Shown: positions 24,539 to 31,611, counted from the first letter of the stretch. The stretch: DNA of 35,500 nucleotides from Vulcanimicrobiota bacterium (GCA_019232905.1 JAFANA010000119.1:1-35500), one strand, 5' to 3'. Numbers and translations: made by a program. Notes: generated by a model from the letters alone, not told the origin.

Positions 24539-26194
24539 ATGAAGTCGCGTCTGCCTGCGGTATTCGCTTTCATTGCGCTTTCGCTCGCCGCTTGCGGAGG
24601 CGGAGGCGGAGGAGGCGGCGGCGGTCAGCTGCCGCCCGCGCCGCAGAGTTCCGCAACTCCGCCGGTTTCAACACCGACCGGCTCGCCTACGGCGAAGCCG
24701 ACGACGAAACCGTCGACTGGACCGACGACGAGTCCCAGTTCGTCACCGACGACGAAACCGTCGACCTCGCCGACGACATCGCCCACGTCGTCACCTACGG
24801 CAACGCCCACATCGTCACCGACGATAAAGCCGACGCCGACGCCGACGATAAAGCCCACTCCGACGCCGACGACGGCACCGACACCAACACCAACACAGAC
24901 GTACTATCCGCCCGATCCGGTATCGCGCATCGGGAGTACGTACGGAAAGTTCGGGCTCGCGCAGATTTTCGATTACTATCCTTCCGATCGCACGAACATT
25001 CCGGCTTCACAAGCGACAAGCGATGCCGGCCGGTACAATTTCCTGTGGGGATCGTTTGATCAGGCGGCGGGCGATCCGGGCGGACCGGGTCCGGGAGCCT
25101 GGCGGCAAGGAAACGGCTCGATTCTCGCCTCGCGGTATTACATCATCGAAGAAGATAACGTCATCACTTCGGGACACAACCTCGCGTGGTTCCAGGCGAA
25201 TCATCCCGATTGGATTCTTTACGCGTGCAACTCGTCCGGACAAATGACGAGCGACTATGCGTACACGCCGGGCGACGGTTTCCAAGACGTGCCGCTCAAC
25301 TTCGAGAACCCCGCCGTGCAGCAGTATCAGCTGTCGGATCCCAATTACGGTCTGATTCACTTTGCGCAGGTGAACGGCTACACGACGATTGCGCTGGATC
25401 AGGTGATCTTCCAGAATTTCATGGTCGGCGGTAATCCCGAGCTCGGGCAAACCGAAAACACGAGCGAATATGCATGCGGCACTCGCAATAGCGACGGCTC
25501 CGCCAACATCATCTACAGCGGAAAGAACGATCCCAGATGGACGTCGGACGTGTTGACATGGGTTGCGTACGCGTACCAGCAAGCCCACAACGCCGGGATG
25601 ACGCTCGCCGTGAACCATCCGCCGGGAAATCCCAATAATGGGAACGAGCAAACCGTCATGTCGAACGCGGACGTCATGCTCGACGAAGGCGGTTTCTCGG
25701 ACTACGGGACGAGCCAATTGACGACCCCCGGCGTGTACACGAATGCCTACAACTACATGGAAGCCGTGCAGTTGCGCGGTAAGGCCGTGGTCGACATCGA
25801 TCGATGGACGAGTGACGGACTCTCGCCGGCAAGCAATCATGTAGAATATGGTATGGCGACGTACGCGTTGACGAACGAAGGCAATCTCGATCTCTATCAG
25901 ATCGGAAAGGTCGCGGCGGGATACGGTTATGGAGCAGAAGATTATTTCCAAGCGTATCAAACCGTCCTCGGACCGCCGTGTACGGCGGCGCAGAACGGCG
26001 GCGGATCGATCTATGCTCGACGCTTTGCCAGTGGTCTCGTCGTTGCGAACGTCGGAGCGTCTTCCGCGCAATCGTTCAATCTGCCGGGCAATCACACGTA
26101 TAGCGACGTCTTTGGACGCCCGCTCAGCAGTCCGCTGTCGATCAATTCAGAAGACGGTTACGTGCTGGTAACGAGTGGCAACGGGTGTCAATAA
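24539..26194 (+). CDS. Lipoprotein with putative glycoside-hydrolase-like TIM barrel
   Basis: This 551-residue secreted protein has a signal peptide with lipobox (LSLAAC, lipid-bearing Cys at about 19), ten glycines, a Thr/Pro/Ser/Lys linker (about 30-120) and a catalytic-looking domain (about 130-551). HNLAWFQANHPDWILYACN, DVPLNFENPAVQQYQ, TIALDQVIFQNF and DVMLDEGGFSDYG resemble the uncharacterised glycosyl-hydrolase-like families (GHL15 type), with acidic residues on strand ends. I infer a TIM barrel acting on polysaccharide; the substrate is unknown. The domain ends with a beta-rich stretch (SFNLPGNHTYSDVFGRPL). It shares the poly-Gly/linker anchor with the lipoprotein at 4157. The Shine-Dalgarno GGAG is 10 nt from the start. 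Confidence 0.72.
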   Translation: MKSRLPAVFAFIALSLAACGGGGGGGGGGQLPPAPQSSATPPVSTPTGSPTAKPTTKPSTGPTTSPSSSPTTKPSTSPTTSPTSSPTATPTSSPTIKPTPTPTIKPTPTPTTAPTPTPTQTYYPPDPVSRIGSTYGKFGLAQIFDYYPSDRTNIPASQATSDAGRYNFLWGSFDQAAGDPGGPGPGAWRQGNGSILASRYYIIEEDNVITSGHNLAWFQANHPDWILYACNSSGQMTSDYAYTPGDGFQDVPLNFENPAVQQYQLSDPNYGLIHFAQVNGYTTIALDQVIFQNFMVGGNPELGQTENTSEYACGTRNSDGSANIIYSGKNDPRWTSDVLTWVAYAYQQAHNAGMTLAVNHPPGNPNNGNEQTVMSNADVMLDEGGFSDYGTSQLTTPGVYTNAYNYMEAVQLRGKAVVDIDRWTSDGLSPASNHVEYGMATYALTNEGNLDLYQIGKVAAGYGYGAEDYFQAYQTVLGPPCTAAQNGGGSIYARRFASGLVVANVGASSAQSFNLPGNHTYSDVFGRPLSSPLSINSEDGYVLVTSGNGCQ

Positions 26195-26204
26195 TCAATA
26201 GACG

Positions 26205-27233
26205 ATGAATCTGCCGATCGTACCGCCGTACGAGCCGATGGAGATGACGCAGGTGGAGCGCATTCCCGACGGCGAGCAATGGGAGTACGAACCGAAATGG
26301 GACGGATTTCGAGCGCTGGCTTTTCGCGACGGCCACGAGATCGAAATACAGTCGAAATCCGGTCAGCCGCTCGCACGATACTTTCCGGAGGTCGTCGAGC
26401 GGCTGCGCGCACTTCGCGCTCAGAAGTTCGTCCTCGACGGCGAGTTGATGGTGCAGCTCGGCGATGAGCTTTCGTTCGATGCACTGCTGCAGCGCATTCA
26501 TCCGGCCGAGACACGCATCGCGCGCCTTGCGAAGGAAACGCCGGCGCGACTCATCGTCTTCGATCTTCTCGTCGATGATCGCGGCAACGATCTCACGGGC
26601 CAAACGCTCGATGTGCGGCGTGAAGCGCTGGAGGCGTTCGCAAAAAAATACTTTACCGGCAACGATCCCGTGCTTTCGCCGGCAACGTACGATCGCGCGG
26701 TTGTCGACAAATGGTTCGCACATGTCGGAAACGCGCTCGACGGCGTAATAGCGAAACGCCGGGACCTACCGTATGCAAGCGGCACTCGCGGCGCCGCGGT
26801 CAAGATCAAGAATTTGCGAACGGCTGATTGCGTCGTCGGGGGCTACCGGTTGAATAAGGATAAGAGCGGCGTCGGTTCGCTCTTGCTCGGGCTCTACGAC
26901 AAGCAAGGGAAGCTCAATCACGTGGGCTTCACATCCGGATTCAAAACCCGCGAACGCAGCCCATTGCTGAAGCAGCTTCGCGAGTTGGAGAAACCTCCCG
27001 GTTTCACCGGTGCTTCGCCGGGCGGACCAAGCCGTTGGCGGCAAAGCGAAGAACCCTGGTTCCCGCTCGATCCGAAGCTCGTCGTCGAAGTGCAGTACGA
27101 TCACGTGACGGGCAATCGTTTCCGCCACGGCACAAGGTTACTTCGCTTTCGCCCTGACAAAGCGCCGCGGCAATGCACGATGGATCAGCTCCGACTCGAC
27201 GAGGCCGCCTCACCGCTGCAATTTTTGCGCTAA
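26205..27233 (+). CDS. ATP-dependent DNA ligase (LigD ligase-domain / LigC type)
   Basis: This 342-residue ligase has the adenylation motif KWDG (K31 in YEPKWDGFR), VLDGELMV, LIVFDLLVDD, DGVIAKRRDLPYASG and AAVKIKNLR, followed by an OB-fold (about 215-330) with VVGGYRLNKDKSGVGSLLLG. It resembles the ligase domain of LigD or the short LigC enzymes used in end joining. The polymerase part is a separate gene 2.9 kb upstream, so the LigD activities are split. The start lies 10 nt past the lipoprotein stop. A Ku partner is not in the window. Confidence 0.9.
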   Translation: MNLPIVPPYEPMEMTQVERIPDGEQWEYEPKWDGFRALAFRDGHEIEIQSKSGQPLARYFPEVVERLRALRAQKFVLDGELMVQLGDELSFDALLQRIHPAETRIARLAKETPARLIVFDLLVDDRGNDLTGQTLDVRREALEAFAKKYFTGNDPVLSPATYDRAVVDKWFAHVGNALDGVIAKRRDLPYASGTRGAAVKIKNLRTADCVVGGYRLNKDKSGVGSLLLGLYDKQGKLNHVGFTSGFKTRERSPLLKQLRELEKPPGFTGASPGGPSRWRQSEEPWFPLDPKLVVEVQYDHVTGNRFRHGTRLLRFRPDKAPRQCTMDQLRLDEAASPLQFLR

Positions 27234-27263
27234 TCCGTTCATCGTCTCTTCCTCAGCACGGCG

Positions 27264-27269
27264 TAAAAT
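27264..27269 (+). promoter_or_regulatory. Candidate -10 box for a leaderless SRPBCC transcript
   Basis: TAAAAT matches TATAAT at 5 of 6 positions. A start site about 7-9 nt downstream would fall at or next to the ATG (27278), giving a leaderless mRNA, and no Shine-Dalgarno sequence is present in the gap. I see no convincing -35 box at the expected distance. Confidence 0.35.
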
Positions 27270-27277
27270 TCAAATTC

Positions 27278-27778
27278 ATGACCGCAAACGTAATCCACGC
27301 ATCGGCGCTGGTCCGGTGCCCGTTTTCTTGTGCAATCGAAATACTCGAGCGAGCGCTTCGCAACCGGCACGACATCATAGTCTCACCGATGCGCGGCGTG
27401 CGCGAACGCGTCCACGTCGGCTGGGCGATCGTCGACGACCTCACCGACGAATGCCGTCGGCATGAAGCACTCACGATTTATTGGAACCCGGAACACCGGA
27501 CCTTTCCGTCGTTCTCAGGTACGCTGACCGTGCGGCCGCACTTTCGCGATGTCAACGTGCGTATTACCGGATGCTACGATCCGCCGGCCGGCGGCGTCGG
27601 ACGACTGTTCGACCGAATGGCCGGACGTCACATCGCACGCCTTACGCTGCGTCGTCTGATTCGCAGCCTCGCGCGTGACGCGGAATCACGATATCTCGTG
27701 TATCTTCAAGAGATTCGTGCCACCGGCACCTACGGGCATACCGGTAGTGAACGCGATGAGGTCCTTCGGACGCACTAG
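27278..27778 (+). CDS. SRPBCC/START-like small protein
   Basis: This 166-residue protein has an SRPBCC-like pattern: an early helix/strand region (SALVRCPFSCAIEILERAL), a run of strands (TLTVRPHFRDVNVRITGCYD) and a C-terminal helix (GRLFDRMAGRHIARLTLRRL). Similar proteins bind lipids or hydrophobic ligands, or modulate membranes; the ligand here is unknown. I chose the ATG at 27278; extending upstream into the ligase gene adds no conserved sequence. A TAAAAT box at 27264-27269 lies 8 nt before the ATG. Its last 93 nt overlap the 3' end of convergent pyk, so the final 30 residues are antisense to the pyruvate kinase C-terminus. Confidence 0.65.
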   Translation: MTANVIHASALVRCPFSCAIEILERALRNRHDIIVSPMRGVRERVHVGWAIVDDLTDECRRHEALTIYWNPEHRTFPSFSGTLTVRPHFRDVNVRITGCYDPPAGGVGRLFDRMAGRHIARLTLRRLIRSLARDAESRYLVYLQEIRATGTYGHTGSERDEVLRTH

Positions 27779-29119
27779 TCCCGCTTGCGTCATGCGTTGC
27801 TCCGTCATATAGAGCAGCACGTCGATTGACGAATACCGGTCGATCAATAGCGACTCGACGCCCCATAACAGCGATAACCGGCGCGCAACCTCGGGCGTAG
27901 GCGTAAGCGCGATGATTCGTGCGCGCGGACGGAACGCTGCGATATGATGCGCGGTGTTCCCGGTCGTCGTGCCGGTAACGATAAAGGGAATGAACAGTTC
28001 GTCGCTTGCGCGCGTCGCCGCTTCGGCGATTGAGGTTGCGATCGTCGGACTTACCCCCGCGAGCCGGCGGTCGCGCAGCATTGCGTGCGGATAATTCTTC
28101 TCGACTTCGCGCGCGATCTCGGCCATCGTGCGAACCGCCTCGGTCGGATATTGGCCGCGCGCCGTTTCGCCGGAAAGCATCACCGCATCGGTGCCGTCGA
28201 GAATCGCATTTGCAACGTCGGTCACTTCCGCGCGCGTCGGCTTCGAGCTGAACGTCATCGACTCGAGCATTTGCGTCGCGGTGATCACCGGTTTACTCGC
28301 GCGATTGCATTTCGCAATGATCGCTTTTTGCACGAGCGGAACTTGCTCGAGCGGGATTTCAATACCGAGGTCGCCGCGCGCTACCATGATGCCGTCGGCG
28401 GCGTCGATGATGTTGTCGAGATCTTCGAGCGCTTCGTGTTTCTCGATCTTGGCGAGCACCGGAACGCTGCGCCCGCGCTCGTTCATGAAGGCTTTGACGC
28501 GATTGATGTCTTCGGCCGTTCGCACGAACGAGACCGCCACGTAATCCACGCCTTGTTCCAAACCGAAGGCGAGAAACTCGAAATCACGTTCGGTGACCGA
28601 GGTGATATTCAGCGAGCCGTCGGGATAATTGATCCCTTGCTGCGAGCGCAGATCGCCGCCGAACTCGACGGTTGTTTGTATATCCGTCGTGGTCTTGCCG
28701 ATGATGCGAAGCGTGATCTGACCGTCCTGAAGATAGATCCGGTTTCCGACTGAGACATCGAGAGGCAGGTCTTTGTACTGCACGCTAATGCGCTCGTTCG
28801 TCCCCGGAACGTCGTCGGTCGTCAACACAAAGTGCTGGCCGCGTTCCAGGGTTACGGACGCCAGACCGTCGGCGAGTTTTCCCGTGCGTACTTTCGGGCC
28901 GGGAAGATCCTGGAGAACCGCGGTGTGAATGCCGAGTTCATCGGAGATCTTCCGCGCGTTTGCGATAACTTCAGCGTGTTCGGCCGGCGTGCCGTGCGAG
29001 AAGTTCAAGCGCAGTACGTTCGCGCCGCTAATAAAAAGCGAGCGCATCACGGCGGGTTCACGGGATGCGGGGCCGATCGTTGCAACGATCTTCGTGCGTT
29101 TCTGCAGGACGTTTTCCAT
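27686..29119 (-). CDS. pyk: Pyruvate kinase
   Basis: This 477-residue glycolytic enzyme converts phosphoenolpyruvate and ADP to pyruvate and ATP. The N-terminus KRTKIVATIGPASREPAVM, LRLNFSHGTPAEH, the active-site block GIMVARGDLGIEIPLEQVP and KPVITATQMLESM are intact, as is the C-terminal domain ending GAGGTNLLKIHEI. Length is typical. The start is ATG with GGGGAAG 6-9 nt upstream on the minus strand. It is divergent from the TonB-like gene at 29190 (70 bp) and its 3' end overlaps the SRPBCC gene by 93 nt. Confidence 0.97.
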   Translation of the reverse strand: MENVLQKRTKIVATIGPASREPAVMRSLFISGANVLRLNFSHGTPAEHAEVIANARKISDELGIHTAVLQDLPGPKVRTGKLADGLASVTLERGQHFVLTTDDVPGTNERISVQYKDLPLDVSVGNRIYLQDGQITLRIIGKTTTDIQTTVEFGGDLRSQQGINYPDGSLNITSVTERDFEFLAFGLEQGVDYVAVSFVRTAEDINRVKAFMNERGRSVPVLAKIEKHEALEDLDNIIDAADGIMVARGDLGIEIPLEQVPLVQKAIIAKCNRASKPVITATQMLESMTFSSKPTRAEVTDVANAILDGTDAVMLSGETARGQYPTEAVRTMAEIAREVEKNYPHAMLRDRRLAGVSPTIATSIAEAATRASDELFIPFIVTGTTTGNTAHHIAAFRPRARIIALTPTPEVARRLSLLWGVESLLIDRYSSIDVLLYMTEQRMTQAGLVRPKDLIAFTTGMPVGAGGTNLLKIHEIS

Positions 29120-29189
29120 GATCGTCTTCCCCGGTGCGCGCCGACAGAGGCAGGCTCCTGCGCATCGTTAAGCGCATTAAGCGCGTTGC
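29120..29189. promoter_or_regulatory. 70-bp divergent intergenic region with a direct repeat
   Basis: Two TTAAGCGC repeats lie in tandem with a 1-nt gap at 29168-29184 between pyk and the TonB-like gene. They could form a regulator site for either gene. I cannot place -35/-10 boxes with confidence on either strand. Confidence 0.35.
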
Positions 29190-30560
29190 ATGCGTTTGCA
29201 TCGCGATCCGAAGGACCGGCGATATCGTGAGCGGCTTGCGGGAAGTTATCTCGCTTCGCTTCTCTTTCACGCGCTTCTCGCACTGCTCTTATTTAGCGTC
29301 GTCGCGAATACGTCAGAGGAAGGCGCGAGCGAAAGTCAGATCGGCGGTTCGATCGTAACGGTCGAGAAGCGTGCACCGGTTGTCGCGCAAGCGCCTGTGC
29401 AAACGCGACCCGCTGCGCCCGTTCCACATGCGCCGCGGATCGCACCGGTTCAGCATGCGCGTGCCGCGCAACCGGCACATCAACCACAGCCGCCTGCGCG
29501 TCACGAGCTTGCGAAGTTCGCACCGACCGCGCCGCCGAATCCGACACCGCTTCCGCAAGCGACACCACAACCGAACGTGCAACCGACGCAAGCCGTCTTC
29601 GAACCACAGCCGCAAAATCAACTGCCGGCAGTCCCTTCGTCCGCACCTACAGCCGCAGCGGTAGCAGTCACCGTAACGATACCTCCGACGGCGGCACCAA
29701 CGCCGATCCCGACGGCTGCACCGACCGCGAAGCCGACGCCGAAACCGGTCGCCACCGTAGCGCCGACCGCAAAGCCGCAAACGCCGGCACCGGCTTCGCC
29801 GAGCCCCGCCCCGTCGGTCGTCGCCGTCGCGGCGAAGGCATCCGCGGCTCCGACACCGCCCGCGCCCGCACCCAGCGTAAGCAGTTCACCGGCTGCGAAA
29901 CCCGGCGTTCCAAGTCCCAGCCCCACGAAAGCTGCGGCCGTCGCGCAGGCAAAGGGAACCGCACCGTCACCCGGGCCGAAAGGCGTCGTCTCTCCCGGAC
30001 CGCGTCCGGGTAACGCCGGAACGCAAAAAGCGGGACCCGAGCGTCCCGTTGCCGTCGCACCTACGCCGACGCCCGCGCGAGTCGAGAAAACCGCTGCGCC
30101 GAAGCCGTCGTCCGGACCGCCCGATATCAACGCAAAATTACGCGCAATGCTTCCGCACGGTCCGGTTACTCCGACGGAAGGTTCGTATCATCCGGCGCTA
30201 ACGCTCAATGGAACGATGGAACCGACACCGCCGCCGGAAGTGATCGCAATGACGAAATTCATGTACGAACAACCGAGTGGCGACGAACACATCAAAATGT
30301 GGGTTACAAACGTTCGGCACGTCGGCATGATCACGATGTGCGATGGATGGATGGTCCGCTATCCCGCTGCAGCGGGCGCGGGTGCGCAACGCCAAATCGG
30401 GACAGCGACGAATCCAATCCCCGGCGGCGTGCAAGTGTCGACGTCGATCGGCGCAAAACACACCGGCACGTTACCGCCGATCGTCGAAGCAAATGCGTCC
30501 GCTGTTTGCAACGAACGCTATCTGGTGCCCTTCGCTCCCTCGCCCGCACCGTCGCCGTAA
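29190..30560 (+). CDS. TonB-anchor protein with Pro-rich stalk and unrecognised C-terminal domain
   Basis: This 456-residue protein begins with a basic tail and one membrane helix (about 16-40) carrying the TonB SxxxH motif (S23, H27 in SLLFH). A very long Pro/Ala/Thr stalk follows (about 65-320). The C-terminal domain (about 325-450) is not a recognisable TonB fold: it contains PEVIAMTKFMYEQPSGDEHI, KMWVTNVRHVGMITMCDGW and VSTSIGAKHTGTLPPIVEA, and two Cys. The SxxxH motif suggests contact with an ExbB/ExbD motor; the far domain must recognise something other than a standard TonB box, or act locally. The function is unknown. The ATG at 29190 lacks a clear Shine-Dalgarno sequence. Confidence 0.75.
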   Translation: MRLHRDPKDRRYRERLAGSYLASLLFHALLALLLFSVVANTSEEGASESQIGGSIVTVEKRAPVVAQAPVQTRPAAPVPHAPRIAPVQHARAAQPAHQPQPPARHELAKFAPTAPPNPTPLPQATPQPNVQPTQAVFEPQPQNQLPAVPSSAPTAAAVAVTVTIPPTAAPTPIPTAAPTAKPTPKPVATVAPTAKPQTPAPASPSPAPSVVAVAAKASAAPTPPAPAPSVSSSPAAKPGVPSPSPTKAAAVAQAKGTAPSPGPKGVVSPGPRPGNAGTQKAGPERPVAVAPTPTPARVEKTAAPKPSSGPPDINAKLRAMLPHGPVTPTEGSYHPALTLNGTMEPTPPPEVIAMTKFMYEQPSGDEHIKMWVTNVRHVGMITMCDGWMVRYPAAAGAGAQRQIGTATNPIPGGVQVSTSIGAKHTGTLPPIVEANASAVCNERYLVPFAPSPAPSP

Positions 30561-30577
30561 TTTTTGCAGACTCCCGC

Positions 30578-30606
30578 TTGAAGTGCGACTTTTCGCTGAT
30601 TAGAAT
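30578..30606 (+). promoter_or_regulatory. Sigma-70-type promoter upstream of the structured RNA locus
   Basis: TTGAAG at 30578-30583 (4 of 6 to TTGACA) and TAGAAT at 30601-30606 (5 of 6 to TATAAT) are separated by exactly 17 nt. The predicted start is about 30613. It begins 18 nt after the stop of the preceding gene. This is the best promoter I see in the window. Confidence 0.7.
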
Positions 30607-30637
30607 CAAAGTGTACCTACATAGAAGGTATTGAGAA

Positions 30638-30811
30638 GTGAACGCGGACCGAGAGGCAGCGACGCTGCTGAGGGACGCGACGGATTCGCGAAATGCGAAT
30701 CCCGCTCATGGATTCCTAAGTACGGAATCCGAAAGAGGAGGTGCGGTTGGAACCGCAAGATCCACCGGGCTATTTAGCCGGCGAAGCACGCGCAAAGATG
30801 GGTGCTGCTGA
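30638..30811 (+). CDS. Possible 57-residue leader peptide or small protein
   Basis: A GTG at 30638 follows GAAGG (30624-30628) by 9 nt and opens a 57-codon frame ending TGA at 30809-30811. The product begins MNADREAATLLRDATDS and ends RRSTRKDGCC, hydrophilic and without a recognised domain. It runs through the stems of the candidate RNA. It may be translated to control folding, or be chance, since high-GC DNA opens frames easily. Coding is not established. Confidence 0.25.
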   Translation: MNADREAATLLRDATDSRNANPAHGFLSTESERGGAVGTARSTGLFSRRSTRKDGCC

Positions 30812-30875
30812 TCACCTCTACGGAGCCGGACGTTCACCGGTAGCGCGTTAGGTTCGCACGTAATAAACAATAAAA

Positions 30876-30922
30876 GACGAGGGGCCGCGATCCACGTAGG
30901 ATGGCGGCCCGTCGTCATTTGT
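30876..30922 (+). terminator. Strong stem-loop ending the candidate RNA
   Basis: GACGA (30876-30880), GGGCCGC (30882-30888) and ATCC (30890-30893) pair with GGAT (30899-30902), GCGGCCC (30904-30910) and TCGTC (30912-30916). That gives 16 bp with two single mismatches and a 5-nt loop. ATTTGT follows; the U-run is short, so it could be a terminator or a stable 3' domain. Confidence 0.5.
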
Positions 30923-30944
30923 CGCCAAGTTGTGTCGGTGAGCT

Positions 30945-30965
30945 TTGGGAGCGACGTAAGTCGCA
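30945..30965 (+). other. GNRA-type hairpin in the rimP leader
   Basis: GCGAC at 30950-30954 and GTCGC at 30959-30963 enclose GTAA, a GNRA tetraloop. It lies between the two large stems and is flanked by TGGGA and TTTCCC, which can extend the pairing. Confidence 0.5.
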
Positions 30966-30979
30966 GGTTTCCCTGACCA

Positions 30980-31024
30980 GAGAGGGCCCGCTGCGCGGCG
31001 GGGTTGCGGGCCCTTCTCGTTTTG
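30980..31024 (+). terminator. Terminator or attenuator upstream of rimP
   Basis: GAGA plus GGGCCCGC (30980-30991) pairs with GCGGGCCC plus TTCTC (31006-31018) and is followed by GTTTT. The 5' arm can also pair with GCGGG at 30996-31000 or, through AGGG, with CCCT at 30971-30974. These alternatives suit an attenuation switch. It lies 75 nt before the rimP start. Confidence 0.6.
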
Positions 31025-31098
31025 GGTATTCTTAACCATGGTTGATCGTATGAGCGTGGGCACGTCCCGCGCTTCGTTGTTGTAAAGGGGGCAGTCGC

Positions 31099-31611
31099 GT
31101 GTCTGCGTTGACCGACAAGTTCGAACAAACGTTGGACGCGATCGCTCACGACGGCACGTTTGCCGGAGTCGAGATCGTCACGCATTCGGCGCATTCGCGC
31201 CGCGGCATGACGACGTTCAGCGTAACGATCGACAAAGAGGGCGGCGTTGATTTGGCGACGTGCGAGCAGATCGCATCGCGCATCAACGACGCGCTCGATG
31301 CGTTCGAGGATCCGTACTCGCTCGAAGTCGAGTCGGCCGGTCTCGAACGGCCGCTCGTGCGTCCGCACGATTACGAGCGCTTCGCGGGAAAACGCGCGCG
31401 CATCGTGACGTCGCTGATGATCAACGGCGGCAAAACGCATCGCGGCACGCTCGTCGGGCTGCGAGGCGAAACCGTGATTCTCGCTACCGAGAACGGCGAA
31501 CTGCCGCTCCCGATTGCGACGATCAAATCGGCGAACTTGGAATACGATCCACGCGCCGACCTTACTCGCGACAAACGTGAACGGAAGACACATGGCAGAA
31601 CCGGTAGCTGA
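31099..31611 (+). CDS. rimP: Ribosome maturation factor RimP
   Basis: This 170-residue protein assists maturation of the 30S subunit. The N-terminal alpha/beta domain (about 1-80) holds MTTFSVTIDKEGGVDLATCE and the family core YSLEVESAGLERPLVRPHDY; an Sm-like C-terminal domain (about 85-155) follows with GTLVGLRGETVILATENG. The GTG at 31099 has AAGGGGG at 31084-31090 as ribosome-binding site. The 3' end overlaps nusA by 20 nt. It opens the conserved rimP-nusA-ylxR-infB block. Confidence 0.93.
   Translation: MSALTDKFEQTLDAIAHDGTFAGVEIVTHSAHSRRGMTTFSVTIDKEGGVDLATCEQIASRINDALDAFEDPYSLEVESAGLERPLVRPHDYERFAGKRARIVTSLMINGGKTHRGTLVGLRGETVILATENGELPLPIATIKSANLEYDPRADLTRDKRERKTHGRTGS

Larger units (their letters stand above)
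30613..30922 (+). ncRNA. Candidate structured non-coding RNA, unclassified
   Basis: About 300 nt with dense pairing. TACCT/AGGTA lies at 30614-30630. Closing stem AACGCG (30641-30646) pairs with CGCGTT (30844-30849). Enclosed are GCAGC/GCTGC (30656-30668), an 8-bp GGATTCGC/GCGAATCC (30682-30702), a 7-bp GGATTCC/GGAATCC (30710-30730), and a domain closed by GAGGTG/CACCTC (30738-30743 with 30813-30818) that holds three smaller hairpins. CCGG/CCGG follows at 30826-30840. The strong stem at 30876-30916 ends it. I compared it by memory with RNase P, tmRNA, 6S, SRP RNA and common riboswitches and found no match. It could be a stand-alone RNA or a leader of the rimP operon. A short GTG-initiated reading frame overlaps it. 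Confidence 0.5.

Noticed and set aside
24660..24900. Microsatellite or recombination hotspot in the second lipoprotein gene
   Set aside because: The CCGACG-type repetition is explained by the Thr/Pro/Ser stalk and is too irregular to be a clear tandem repeat.
30613..30922. RNase P RNA, tmRNA, 6S RNA, SRP RNA, lysine, SAM, M-box or c-di-GMP/c-di-AMP riboswitch
   Set aside because: I looked for the conserved core strings of each by eye and found only short chance similarities (for example GGAGGTGCGG resembling part of the lysine motif). A covariance search is needed to be certain.
30980..31018. A fourth copy of the structured repeat
   Set aside because: It shares GGGCCC and CCCGC runs but lacks hairpin 2 with the GCA/GGA loop and the linker; better read as a terminator.
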